From contig NC_135258.1 in assembly GCF_964204865.1 (NCBI RefSeq), positions 17,462,916 to 17,526,915 on the forward strand: a DNA stretch of 64,000 nt. Direction: 5' to 3'. Shown piece after piece: positions 18,512 to 32,200 of this stretch. How positions within the stretch are numbered: the stretch's first letter is position 1; every line of letters starts with the position of its first letter. A model generated the notes under the pieces. The model ran no database searches. It saw only the letters and a program-made list of their open reading frames with translations, and was not told where the DNA came from. Position numbers and translations under genes: made by a program. This stretch comes from Styela clava. Lineage: Eukaryota; Chordata; Ascidiacea; Stolidobranchia; Styelidae.

Positions 18512-20765
18512 ATGGAAGAGGAAGATTCCAATATTTATGAATATGCAAATGGGACAAGCTCGTGTGGAGGACTTCCGAGACCTAAAAGAGAGGAAAACAC
18601 ATATGTGATTCCAATTCCTTCTCCTCACCCACCTCCAACGCTATCATCAGATGTGTACGAATCCAGTGAGCAAAACTTTATAAGTATATATATATAAATT
18701 AAGTACCAGTAAGCATACTTGCGGAAACATTACCACAAAACTCCCAAAGTGAAAAAATAGACGAAAATAGAATTATTGTTTCTGATTTTTCAATTCTCAG
18801 TTGCAACAACACAAAGTTTCCTTTGATTGATTGTAGTTGGTTGTAGACTATCACCTATTTCGCCATAATTTCCTAAGCGTTTGGATTTTTCAGAATATAT
18901 ATTAATCAATGCACATTCAGAAAGCATTGAAATATTGTGATTTTTCCATAGTGGATACTATCTATCAATCATTTCTTCTGTGTGTGTGAGGTAATGTAAC
19001 CATAAAAAACTCATTTTTATTTTTCAGTGATGGGCCAGTACCGACCCTCTGACTCTAGCATTCAAACTTCTACAACTCGCAATTTTGAAAAATACAATGA
19101 CTTGAATAAGAAAATGAAACGTATCATTGTATATTTTGTTTTTATAATATTCCTCTTCGCTGCATTTACCATCGTTGGATTTGCATTATTACAAGTACGT
19201 GTCAATATTCAATAAATAAATGATATGGCCGTACACCTGAAGCCAAATTCAGTCTGAGAAATTTCAAACAAAGCAATCAAATCAATTTCGGCAATACTTT
19301 TGCCGCATACTAAATGATTTGAAATTAAACGTAAAAACTAAGAGATTGTGTATGTTATTAAGATGAACTTCACTAGAAGTTTGCATCTGGCATTAACAGT
19401 GAATAAGAACACATTCCAGTTATTTACCTTCATATTAGTTGACCGTTGTCAATATCGCATTGAATTCAACAGAGAGAGAGAGAGAGAGAGAGAGATTTCT
19501 TGTTTCTTCAATCAGAAAACAAGCGGTGGTACAATAAAATAAAATATGCAAGGTAATTCGGTATAGACTGGAGGGAGCAATACGACCATAAGGTCATCAA
19601 ATTCAGCTTCTCCCAAGGCATATGTGCAATCTATATTCACCATAATGACATATACAATTTGCAAGGTATCACTATACTGTAATGTGTAATAAAATTATTG
19701 CGATCAAGCGATATAATAAGTTAGATTTCTTTTAGATGAAGCATGACTGCTTATCTCGGGATCTGGAACAAACGTCACACGCTTTGAATGACTCAGTCAA
19801 AATTCAGAAGCAATTGCTAAGAGTCACAGGATGGTATCTTGCAACGAATCATAGAATTTACAAACTCTATAAAACAAACATGACGTATTTTGCTGCGGAA
19901 AAAATCTGTCAAAGTGAAAACTCCCTACTCGTCACATCGGGAATAAGAGATCCCGTAATAAGAAGGTGCCGTAGCTTATCATTATTTTTTAATGTGGCTA
20001 ATTTTACAATACTTATATAATATACGAAAAGATTTCTACAAATATCTAGTATATTCAGTTGAGCTGCAAATTACGACATGAAAATATATTAATTTAATGC
20101 ATTTATTGGTTTATTTTTTATTATTGTTCACAATTCACTATCTGAAGGGCATCGCCTACAGCGACCTACATTCACAGTGTTAGTATTGAAATTCCACACA
20201 TTATGACTATAAATGGAGCAGTGCTGCCAACAATTAGATTGATTTTATAGTCTAATGATGCATATTCCTGACATAAAACAAATTTTTATTGCGAAATATT
20301 GAGGGAGAGTCAACTTGTGTTTGTTCAAAATTGAATTGAACAAGGCGACGGAAACATTAATCCGTCAGCGCAAAGTTTGAACAATGGAAATATTTTGATC
20401 TGCATAGCCTACCAAGTACCAGAAAGTGGCCCAATTTTTTTGTTCATACAATGAATGTGTCAATGTACAATGTGGTCAAATGTAATAACGGCAATCGTAT
20501 TTTCTTATTTTTTCAGCGAGTTAATAAAAAAGGTGGTACAACCCGGAGGCTATGATACATGGATCGGTGTCAATGACATAAAAAAGAAGGACATTGGGTA
20601 TGGTTAGACAATGTGACGTCAAATTTGAATGACACTTATTGGATGGAAGGACGTCCAAATAATTATAACGGCAACGAGAACTGTGGTCATTTGTGGAAAA
20701 CACACAATTATAAAGTCAATGATGCTAACTGCAAAGAATTTATGTATTTCATATGCGAAGCTTGA
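18512..20765 (+). CDS. Type II membrane C-type lectin-like receptor (frameshifted in last exon)
   Basis: Exons 18512-18683, 19028-19194, 19736-19965 and 20517-20765 join in phase. A cytoplasmic N-terminus of about 90 residues is Pro- and Tyr-rich (NIYEYAN, ENTYVIPIP, DVYES). A single membrane helix follows (IIVYFVFIIFLFAAFTIVGF), then a short stalk and a C-type lectin-like domain: GWYLAT, FAAEKICQ, WIGVND, WLDN, ENCGHLW, NCKEFMYFICEA. The four core Cys are present. At the Ca2+/sugar site the usual EPN or QPD is RPN, so classic mannose or galactose binding is doubtful. The last exon changes frame at an A6 run (20580-20585). One extra A would restore the canonical EGHWVWLDN; as given, the frame hits a stop soon after. 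About 272 residues if intact. The layout resembles CD94-like lectin receptors of vertebrates and tunicates. Ligand and role are unknown. Confidence 0.82.
19471..19495. repeat. (AG)n microsatellite
   Basis: About twelve AG units in the second intron of the lectin gene. Confidence 0.9.
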
Positions 20766-22536
20766 ATAAAAACAATTATACTGATGGCACCTAACGAAAC
20801 TCTATACCTCAGACATTTCGTCATGTTATCCATCTAATGTGTAATGAAATACCCTTGGAAATGACGAGCTGATAGCTTTCCACTGAATATTTTATCGCTT
20901 ATCGAGAAATGTTGTTTCCAGGAAATGGGTGGCTGGTACTGAAATGAACTATCGAACAGTCTCGAATTAAAGAAAACCAATTGTGTTGGATATAAAATAT
21001 CATTTAATATGAATAGAATTATAGAAATTTAGAACAGTGATTGGTCATGACTTCCGGTCAGTGTTGTCAACTTGAGAAGGTCAAAAGAGGTTTTTTTCAA
21101 TACAGATAACCAGACAAATCGTAGAAGCTAAGAAATATTTTTGGTTAAGTATGTAATTGGGTTTGTTGTACTATTGCATTCTTCTATTTATTCCACTAAA
21201 AGTTTGAAAAATTAAGTGTGATGGATCCAATAAATGCTACCATTAGTGTGACAAGTGTTGACATTCAGGTTTTGCCTATTTAGGAGGTCTTATTGACTCC
21301 AACTCTTTGTCTAGTAGACCATTTGAGACTAACATTCGTGATAAAGTCAAGCAAACAAATTTCAAGCCAAAATATTCATTCATTTTGTTTTTGTGAATAT
21401 ATAGACTCGAAAATTATATTTCATGAATTTACACAATTTCTATCAAAAAAATAGTTTAAAAAAATTTATTCCGTTTTTTTTTAAATTTTTGCAGGAGTTG
21501 TAGAACTATGTTGCATTTTTATTTAATTATATTATTACTTAATTGTTAACTTTTTTTGCATTCGCTAACAATTCCTGTCATTTATTTTACAGTAATAAAT
21601 CATTCAAACATTATATATTTCACATTTCAGTAGTAAAACATATAATTAAAATCGAATATACGTTATGAAATTTCAAGAAAGGCAGTTTGTGCAGATTTAA
21701 TTTCAGATAAAATGAGTTAAAAAGCTAATGAAATTTTAAACTTGAAGAAGTGCCTCTGGCGCGTGGTACACTATTTAATAATAATGTATGCATTTAAAAC
21801 GTAAAAACTGTCAGATATTAGAATTTTCACTCAAATACTATATTTGGAATAATATTTGCATTTAAAGAAAACATTTTTTAAATTTGGTGAAGGCATACTA
21901 GGAATATTTGACGACTACCACCTTGCCACAAATTGGGGTAATTTTGCAATGTAAAAGCTTCAGCTACTAATTTGAAGGCGTTTAACTACTAACCAGCGGG
22001 AGAGTTTATATTTAAAAATCGTAGGACGAAATTTTGTAATCATCAAATAACAAGGTAAGATTATCGGCAATATTTAAAACGCCTAATTTAAAATTTGTTG
22101 ACTACAAGTTAAAATATCAATAGACGTACATTTTTTTGTAATTGTGTGTAAATCATTATCAATCAAAAGTTAATTAAAAAAATAAAGATATTAAATATTT
22201 TTATCAGATTATGTTTTCGTTGTCATCATCTCTGTCTTGTATAACTAACCCATACGTGGCCATATTGAATAGATGCAGAGGAAATTCAGTCAATTCTGTC
22301 AACTTGCAACCCCTTAATTCACATTATATAACAACATCAATAATGCAGGTGCTCTTGACTTAAATACAAATACAATACTGCCGTTGTAATTGCTACCTGA
22401 CGTGTCAGCAGCTTCACTTAGATACGAATCGTAATGCTGACAGCTTTTATTTGATGAAATTTTTACGACTAAACCTGTATGAGTTAGTTCTGCAGTGGAC
22501 TTCAGCTTCCAGATATCCATTCTTTAGCATACAATT
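20766..22536. other. Intergenic, AT-rich, no gene seen
   Basis: 1.8 kb between the lectin gene and the receptor gene. Open frames here are short and lack splice-supported coding character. It should contain the lectin 3' UTR and the receptor promoter. Confidence 0.5.
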
Positions 22537-25500
22537 ATGATCTCCAGTTATCTGTTCATAAGCTACTTATTAAATGGACTACTAATCAATGGTAAGTCAT
22601 TAGCATTATATGGGATTATACTTTGCTACGTTGCTGCATTGTTTACTTCACCAGTATAAAACGAATTTTATTCCAATTAATCCAAAATTTTTAATTGCAA
22701 ATGATGTTGTATATTTGAGCAACTCTGCTAATACGAAGCTAACAAGAACTTGTCAATCGTAAAACGTACTACCACAATTATTGTAAATTGATGTTAAATA
22801 TTTCATGGTAATTATCTCAATCTTCTGGTATAGCGCATTATGATAGAATGGCAAAAGTAAGTATCAGATGGAACTTCAGAAGTAAATATGAAATTCTACG
22901 CAATATAAATATTGTATATATATACTTATGGAACTATAAGGACATGAATGCCATCAGTGCCGACCGACTGCTATTTTTATTTTATGAACAAAATGTCTTT
23001 ATTCAGTTCATGCGAATGCAACTTCACTTCTTGTTTTATAGTTAGTGGAGATCCAATCGAGCACGAACTGTTAGAAGATTTGTTTTACAACTACACTCCG
23101 CTTGAAAGACCTGTTGCGAATCACAAAGATTCATTGCGAGTGAATTTAAAGCTTAGTATCCAGCAAATAATTGATATTGTGAGTTCACGTATATAGTGAT
23201 TCTAGATCTAGAGAGTAACACACCTCCGAAAGTTCAAACAAGCAAACATCGATGTAATATCTTATATATAGGTGAAATGAAAAATCTAAAAGCATGATCA
23301 CTAAATTACGTATGTACAGGATGAAAAGAATCAAATCATGAAGGCTAATGGATGGATGGATATGAAATGGAACAACTATAGAATGACATGGAATCCAGAA
23401 TTATATGACAATTTGACGAAAATCAGAATACCATATGACAGGTAAGAAGAAATAGAGCATAGTTGTTTTACAAAAAAATAAACTATTGGAATATACCAAT
23501 AGCAAAATACCACGAAATCACGAGGATCACATAGTATAGTAAAAAGCTATGACACTCATGATACATGAAGTCGCACTTTTCTGTTTTGAAACCAATTTGG
23601 AATATTCCATATACCAAAATTTTTCTTTTGCACTTAATAGGTATTAATTATACAGTTAGAGAATGAGTAAAAACGTTATTTACAGACTTTATATTACATA
23701 GTTTACTGATTTATATTCTCAGTAGCTTCTGGCACACACTCTGTGATCAATCTTCCATTGTCCTGAGCGAGTCAGCATTACCTTTCTTCGAGCAAATTTC
23801 CTTGTAACAAATACATTTTGGGCAAAATTGAAGTGTGAGGAAAATAATGGAATAAATGCTAGTAATGCTTCACAACTAACTGTACATTATTTTCAGAATT
23901 TGGGTACCGGATCTACTTCTGTACAACAGTGCAAGTGAAGAGTTTGATCCATTTATTCATACCCACATAACAGTTGACCATCAAGGAGGAAATCTGTATG
24001 TACCTCCAGGTAATATTTTATCAAAAAACATTCGAATAGGAAAGTTCAAATTCCCCTCTGAAATAGATGAGAAAGTATAGCCTTCTGATCACAGTCTAAT
24101 TTTATTTCATTTGAACCACTAGCTACAATTATATTGCCAAAAGGGTTTCAACTTCTTCCAATGAAATGCACTTATGATGTGAAAGAAGTTTTGTTTTACA
24201 ACACCAACCAATGCAAACATTCGACTTTAATCGATGTTTTCACGTTATCCGTGTGCTGTTGAAAATCTTCAAATTATATAGGTGATTTTTCAATTGCATA
24301 TTAATTTCAAATCCAATCAAAAATCAACATAATTTCAGGTATATTCGAATCAACATGCAAAATTGATGTCAGCAATTTTCCGTTCGATCAACAAATTTGC
24401 AAGTTGAAATTTGGTATATGGACATATACCGGCGAAATGGTGAGAAAATCACGAAATTGATTGAAATGCTTTTTGTATGTGTTTGTATTTTATTTTAGTA
24501 CGTGTTAGATATACTTTGAACGTATACAGTACGATAGGATTTTCTACTATAACCGAACAGGATGTGATAAATTGGCGAACAAAATCGATGTGATTAGTCC
24601 AAGAGTTGCTTATTACACAACTTACTCAAAACCATATTATGTATACTGAAAACCACACCATATGTTCAACCCATTCCGTAGAAAGGGCGTTGCAAAACCC
24701 ATTATGTATTTGTCAAAATGAGTTCACCGCACTGCGCTTACAACGACGTTTCGCAGTTGTGACTAGATATAATAAGAGAAAATTCTATAGAAGGTCCTCA
24801 TTTTATCGTATTTTCCCCCAAGATTATGCATAATTTAAAGAAATGCATTAACGAAATTACGGCCAAGAATGTCAATGCACATCATAACAATACCCAATAT
24901 CGTATACAAAAAATACACGTGGCAAAATACGAGTGACGTATGTCATAGCTAACCATAAAAAAAAAAACGATGACTTCAATTGCACACGTGAGATTAACTA
25001 CATTGTCAAGAAGGTCAATAGACTAAAAGGGTCGCACAGAGTCAGTAAATTTAAAGCCGAAATATGAAAGAATTGCACCGAACAATTTTTGCACAGGACA
25101 GACTAATTTGATACATCATTCAATTTTAATTTTTTAAACATATAAACATCCAGACGGTTGACATTGCAAATTGTATATTGACTATTTTGAATAATGAGTT
25201 CACAGTTTTCTCATTTAAGCTTTGATTCTGCTTGCATAATATCCGGTTTAGAAATGTTTGTCGTTAAATAGGTCCCAGTTTCTATATTTAGGAAGACAAT
25301 TGTAGGCATATAGAATACATAAAAAACAATCAGAATACCAAATCTATTTCACTCTTAGGTCGATCTACAAGTAGAACCTAGTTCGGGAGGAACTGATATT
25401 ACAGAATATATGGAAAATGGAGAGTGGATGTTACTGGACGTCAGTGCAACTCGACATGAAGTGCAGTTAGTATATTAACAGTAGTTATACACATACGAAT

Positions 25501-28159
25501 ATTTCAAGCTTGGAGAAAATAATAGACGTTTGGAGACATTTTATTTCAAGCAAATGTCCAGTATACTGTGCGCCATTACATCTTGTAGTCCAATCTCAAC
25601 AAAAACAAAACAACTCAGTTGGCTTATATGTATTATTTTGATGATGAAAAAATAATTTTCAGATACAAATGTTGTCCAAATACCTTTATCGATATTACAT
25701 TCTACATGACACTTGAGAGAAGAAGTATGTTCTACGTTGTGAATCTTGTCATTCCATGTATACTCAACTCACTTCTCACTCTCCTCACATTCATATTACC
25801 TGCTCAAGCTGGAGAAAAGATCACACTCTGTTGAGTATAATTTATCATATCATTTGACCTTTTAGTGATTTTAAGGGTTAAAATGTACTTTTTGATACTT
25901 GGTATTAACTCAAAGTTTCATGAAGGTCTGTTTTACTGATCTTATATGTTTGAACTCTTTCAAGTCCCGTTACTTACTGACGGAAATGACCTGCAACATC
26001 ATAATTTTGTATGGTTTCATCATCTATTGTTGTTTCACTGGTCACCCGCGACGTTATCCATATGAAAATGTTCGAAACTGTAAGTGAGACCCACAGTTGT
26101 AACAGCCCCTTACTAAAAATTACTTTTACTTAATGCGTAATCTTAATTGAGGCAAATGCTTTAAAAGCGGCATGGGACATCTTTATTTTATAAACCATGA
26201 CGTGATTTACTTTAAATTGGCACTACCAAATGTGTCTGTCTTATCAAACGACTGAGTTATTATTTTTTTTTTTTTTCAGCAATAACCGTACTACTTGCTC
26301 AGATTGTCTTTATGTTACTAGTCATGGAATCAATGCCGTCAACATCGGATGCCATTCCTCTGATAAGTATGATGTAAAAACATTCATTAAATAAGCTTAG
26401 TTAGTTCTGAAACTGCGTATTCTCTTATCCCATGAAGGTTATTAGTACCAGTTTTATAAAAAAAAAAGTATAAATTGAAAAATTAGGAATTTAAACACAG
26501 GAGTCTTGAGTGAATATCAGAAATAAATTTGACAACTTATTCGTTTCAGGCAAGTACTTCTCCTTCAGTCTATTTTATGTCTGTGCATCTGTTGGAGCAA
26601 CAGTCTACGTACTGTCTTTTCATTATTGTGTACCTGAGCTGTTTGGACCTATGTCACCAAAGGTAATAAAAATGTTACCTTTCCAACAGTAGCCTATTTA
26701 TCGTAACGTATTTGAGCAAAATCTTAGCCCCAGTTACTTTATTCTCACGTTTTGTATGAAAAATTGCTTTTCATTTGTACTCCCAACATTTCACTATATC
26801 TTCTTCTCACTAAGCTTAGTTCGGTTTGAACTTGAGAAACATTCCATGAGAAATTATTTGAATAACATGGAATCTGAAATGGCAACAACAATATATAGAG
26901 ACATTTATAGTTTTATTCTAATCGAAAGTAGGGGATGTCATACTGGCATTTGACATGGAATATATATAAGCATAGGATATGAGGAAATGATTCCATTTAT
27001 TTATCGATTTTTGTCAGGTTTACCTTAAGTGCCCTCGGCTAAAGTAATTCAATCTATTGCCAGATATCAAAAATAGTTTTTGAATTGATTTCATATGGTT
27101 ATGATAGTTTTTAACCATCATTTGGTGTTGCCAGTTAGGGTTAATTCACCATCACATTTTGTTTTATTATATATATATATTCGAAATTAATATTCGTTTT
27201 TTCATGCTATTGCGTATTACTTTTTAGATGAGAAAAATATTTCTTCATCTTATGCCTAAGCTACTTCATTTCAAAAAGTATCCGAACGGAGAATATCTCT
27301 GTGTAAAGGATCCTACAAAACGATTAAAATGTCTGTGTAACTTCGATGTTACACAAGACCTGTTTGACGACGAAAAGTCAGCAACAGGATCTCAGTCTAC
27401 GACATACAGAGGTTAGAAATTTATTTTAGTAAATACTGTGATACAACGCCGAATATACATATTTATATACTAACCCGTATAATATAAAACTCATTCTGTC
27501 CAGAGAAGAAACATGAGTACCTTCATTGTACGACAAAGAAATAGCCTACTTCTTCTGGCATTTCTTGCTCGGAGAAAAGTTATGAATTCGAAATATCTTA
27601 AAATAAAATTGTTTCTTTTAAGACATTAAAATGCTTCAGAGTCTTCATCGACATCTGAGATATGTTGCTCATAAATTATCTGGAGATGACAAATGGGAAT
27701 ATTCCAGACTTGAATGGCAATTTGCTGCTAGTGTATTGGACAGGTAGAATATAAGACTAAATATATATTTATGCAAAATATTTCATTGAAAATACGTAAT
27801 CAGATCGTCATTTGTTAACTAAATTCCAACGTATACAATGGTCGTTGACGCTAACCGCGTCCAATACTCATTTTACACTCATGTTATATTTCCAAAATCG
27901 CTCATTTGAATAGACTTGTCAGAGCTGTACATTTTCATTAGAAGTAGGTTCTAATCAATTAAAAAGCGTTGGTTATCTCAAATTATTCTGCTTGGCAACA
28001 TAAACTCGCAAAAATATTTATATATTTCTTCTTGATTTCAGACTGGCTTTGTGGTTTTTTACTATTCTGGTATTCGTCGCAACCTTGTCTACATTGTTCG
28101 CGATTCCTTCAATCAACAAAAGTTTTTATTTCCACGGTCATTCAAATTTGAACCCGTGA
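22537..28159 (+). CDS. Nicotinic acetylcholine receptor-like Cys-loop channel subunit (alpha type)
   Basis: Twelve exons in phase: 22537-22591, 23042-23178, 23320-23441, 23897-24009, 24339-24439, 25359-25465, 25663-25829, 26280-26366, 26550-26662, 27228-27411, 27623-27743 and 28042-28159; 474 residues. Signal peptide [19 protein letters not shown]; agonist-site landmarks [15 protein letters not shown] and FGIWTYTG; Cys-loop C149-C163 with the canonical 13 residues between ([13 protein letters not shown]). The vicinal pair Cys215-Cys216 (YKCCP) marks alpha subunits. M1 is at about 235-258. M2 follows GEKITL ([20 protein letters not shown]); the Glu before the Lys is the ring found in cation-selective channels. 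M3 ([20 protein letters not shown]), a short intracellular loop starting [13 protein letters not shown], and M4 complete it. The expected function is a ligand-gated cation channel, probably acetylcholine-operated. The exact subunit class cannot be settled by eye. Confidence 0.93.
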
Positions 28160-28234
28160 AGAGAGTATGTTTATACAAATATGGATATCTTGTTATTAAA
28201 ACAAATCAGAATAGATATGTAAATATTTTATTCA

Positions 28235-28240
28235 AATAAA
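28235..28240 (+). promoter_or_regulatory. Polyadenylation signal of the receptor gene
   Basis: AATAAA, repeated in tandem as AATAAATAAATAAA, 75 bases after the receptor stop. Confidence 0.6.
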
Positions 28241-28259
28241 TAAATAAACAGTGTAAGAT

Positions 28260-29259
28260 ATGCAGAGAGAATCTATTATAGTCATAGACGCTGTGGTCAA
28301 GCCGGAGAGAGGCAGTTATCGTCTGCAAATGCTCACTCGAAAAAATAAATAAAAATAAGTTAAGTCTTAGTTACACACTTTACATACAAACTTAACGTAT
28401 ATGTATGCCATGTAAAAATGTAAAACATAGCTAAAGCATAATCACATATCGCATTGTAAAAGAAAAGGTATTGCTCCAGAAGTAATGAATCACAACTGGT
28501 TCTCGTGTGTGACAAACTTGGCACAGCCATATATAAGGGTAAAAGAGTTAGTTTTAGTAATATATATTGATACATGATCACACGCTGATAATGGACTATA
28601 TAAATAATTTGCAACAGATTTCGTATCGTCATTCCATTTAAGATAATTGATTGCGCTCCAATACACTACGCTGTCGTTATTGGAAAAAGTAAAATCAACT
28701 GGGGATATTAAAATTTAGTGACTATACGAACACAATGATAAATGATTGTTCAAAGTGTAGACTTTTAGAGTATTAGCATTGAGGGCATTGTCATTGATTC
28801 TCAGTTACGACGCATATTATTTTGCTCGCAAGACTCTAAATCCATGGCCTATGTCCCAGTGCGTCCCATAGAATTCATTAGGGTATCATTTAAGCCAATT
28901 TTTCAGATTGGAAGCTGAATGTAAAATGATCGATGTTTGGTGGAATAGGAAGTGAAAAACAATTGCGCGTACTTTTGTCTTTTTAAATGAAATCAATATG
29001 GGGTGATAAATGGAATCCGATCAATAAAGCGTTGGGAATCCAAATAATCGAAGCATAATTAAGCACTTTGTATGCTGAATAATGATATGTTCTCAATGAA
29101 GCAGTGATGTCATGCATATGTCAATAGTTCAATTTCACATCATATATTTCAGGGACCTCGAGCAATGCACTTTAGGGAAAAGTCATTTAGGCAGTCTTCC
29201 ATTTTGCATTTAATATAGATACAATACTGTTAGAATGGCAGCCTATAATATCTCCCAAA
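28260..29259. other. Convergent intergenic space, no gene seen
   Basis: About 1 kb between the plus-strand receptor gene and the minus-strand gene ending at 29260. No coding signal was recognised; it presumably holds the latter gene's 3' UTR. Confidence 0.45.
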
Positions 29260-32200
29260 TCATGCTGTTATATTCACATCTTTTGCAAATGGTGTGTTGT
29301 GTTTTTCTGGGTCATGATCAAACAGTGATACATCGGGCAGAGTAATCTTCATCTTTTCTGATAAATTGTTCAAATAGTCTAAAACTTTTGAATTTACACG
29401 AACGCACTCTTTCCTATGAATGTCTTTTTTGCCCTCAAGTGATGATTGCTTTTTAACAACCATGGATTGAAGCATATGTCTCCTCTGGTAGGCATTGAGG
29501 GATTGATTACTCCTCATGCTTGTGGCACTGTGGATTCTGGGCTTTGCCTCTGCAAAATAGGTTACGAATAAGTAAGACGCAAATACCAAAAAATTGGTTT
29601 TCTTCTTAAAGTTTTATGAAATGTCTCAAAGCACACAGTTGAGTTTATATAAGTAACTTACAGCCGGTGTTGTATAGTTTCAATCTAAATATAAATTGGG
29701 ATTTTACCTAAATCAAAAATACCGTTTCGATCCAAAATCTCATCGAATCTTCCAAAACACATATTTCAATTTTTATGCGTCACTTACAACCGGCCAATTC
29801 GAATACAAATTGATATCACGCAACTCACAGAAAGCAAGCCATTTCTTATTTTCACCGTTTAACATATTATTCAAATGGTGGCACTTTGGGCCTATTTGAT
29901 CAACTGGAAATAGAGGAAGGTTAATATTTATGTTTAAAAGTACGGTGCCAATTTAAAGGCGATATTCTGATTGAATTTCTTCTAAATACTTATTTTTTGT
30001 GTAAATATACCCATGGCTCCACCGTAAAGACTAGCAGTTTCTTTCTTTTCCTCTTCTGTGACTGTTTCCGGAACTACTAAAGGTTGACCACGATCTTCCT
30101 TTGGAAGAAAACTTTGCCTCCTAATCAAAAATAAGCAACGTAACCGCACAGCAAAAATATGTTTCAAAATAATTTTTTCGTAAAATTGTAAATCAACTAC
30201 GCATTTCTATGTAGACATAGGAATAGTTTTATTTTGGTTTACCTATTACTCACTTTTATCAAAATCGTTTAAAGTTTGCGTTTCGCCGATTTTGGCAATT
30301 TTACGCGAAAATGAAAGACATGTAAAATGAATTACTTTATATCAAAATAGAATCATTTGAATAAAAGTACATGTGACGATATAAAAATAATTTTGCTACA
30401 GAACGATATTTACGTACCTGCTAAATGGTCGTGGCTCAGGTAATTGTATTACTCCAGTCTCCGGACCTGCGGTGGCTGGGGGTTGAGGTGCACTGCAAAT
30501 CACACGCATTAAGAATATAAAAATTGTTAATAAAACCTATTAGTTGTGACGAATGTGAGAAATACTTGAAAGTCTTTCCATATTCATAAACTAATTGTTA
30601 TCAGAGAATATGTGATCAAGCGATATTAAAATAAACAAACCTTGACTGTACATATATATTAGCTGTACTACCTCTCCAGTTTGTTGGTTATACAATACGA
30701 AACTAGAACTAAACAATTTTTGGACCTCCTGAAGTATGCGCACCAAGATGGCGTACAACCTGAACCCAGGTTGGGTATCAGGTGAGGGTTCAGGTTGTGT
30801 GGCATCTTGGTGCACATACTTCAGGAGCACCCAGTTTTCAGTATTTCTTCGATTTTGTCTTATTGTCGTGCAAAAGTATTATCGAATATCTGACGACGTT
30901 TAAGATTTAGGTTCAATTCTAAACGAAGACAGAAATCTCACTGGATCAGAAAATTCAGATATATCTTACACTGAAGTGGACATCGGATCGCGTGAACCTC
31001 GTCGTGGTCCTTGTTCCGTCCAAGCAAATCTAACATGTGGAGGAGAAGCATCGGGTCCACCAGGTTCATTATCTTCTTCTATAGGTTGGCCGTACATGAT
31101 GTCTGGTTGGCTGGTTCTTGCTCTGGTCGCCTGTAACATAATATCATGTTTAAGAGAATGCCAAGAGAATCAAAGGTGGAAGGCGGTCATCTGTGGAAAT
31201 CTTTTTTATGAGCAGCCAAATGGTTTTATATCGCTATGTACTTGGATGTACTTAAAATGATAGATACAGAAAATAAACTATAGTTGTCTTATATATAATA
31301 TTCGCCTTCTTCGTAATGTAAGTTACTTCTATATAGATGTAGAAATGTTATACAAGTCCGTGGGGAAATTTGGTGGTACTCCTATAATCGACTAATAGAA
31401 TATTTTAATCAGGTACCGACATTCTAATTTTGAAATAATTATAGTTCAGCTCTTGTCAATTTACCGTGATTAAGCACTTGATAAAGTCATTCACACGTTG
31501 ATTCATTCATTTTGATTCCCCACGACGACCCAGTGTCTGTTTTCACCCTATTTGCTTATACTTGAGAAACATTATAAGCTAAGTATAATAAAGTGTTTTT
31601 CCGTGACAGTTCGACAGTTTGTAAAAATACAAATGCCATTGTAGTTTATAATTCACGCTATCGACGCTACTCAACCATCCTTAAGAAAGTTTATCAGAAA
31701 AAAATATATACTTGACTTAGTTTGCTTAGTTAGATAGCATACTGCCATAGTATCAATATGTCGTCGATGTGTGTGGCACGAATTATGATGGTTTAACTGA
31801 TATCGTCATCCTTGACCACAGTTAGTGAATTATTGAGCAAAATATACACCCCGTCAGAAGAGTATATCGTAAACCCACAAATTTTGCTGGTTTTTACAAT
31901 TGAAATTGAATACTAATATACTAAATCGTCTTACTTATGTATATAATGTTTAGCAATAAATATAATTCACACTTCGAAATACAGAATTTTATGTAAGCAG
32001 TTCTGTTTTACCATGCTGCTGTATTACGGTCACGCTTTTATTTAAACATGTTATATTATCCACTTTGCACCCTTCAGGCACGTCGTAACATTGTCCAAGT
32101 GTTGATCAAATTTTGTAGCGTTATAATTAATATCAAAAATTCGTATATATAACGATCTTACAGAATGATTGATTACTAACGTTTGTCTTTTCACAAAACA

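Noticed and set aside
22314-22520. 68-codon minus-strand frame just before the receptor start
   Set aside because: It lies in the expected promoter/5' region, with no splice context or recognised motif.
25899-26087. Open frame between the M1 and M2 exons of the receptor gene, as an extra exon
   Set aside because: It reads no M2-like sequence, while 25829 joins 26280 in exact phase to give a canonical M2.
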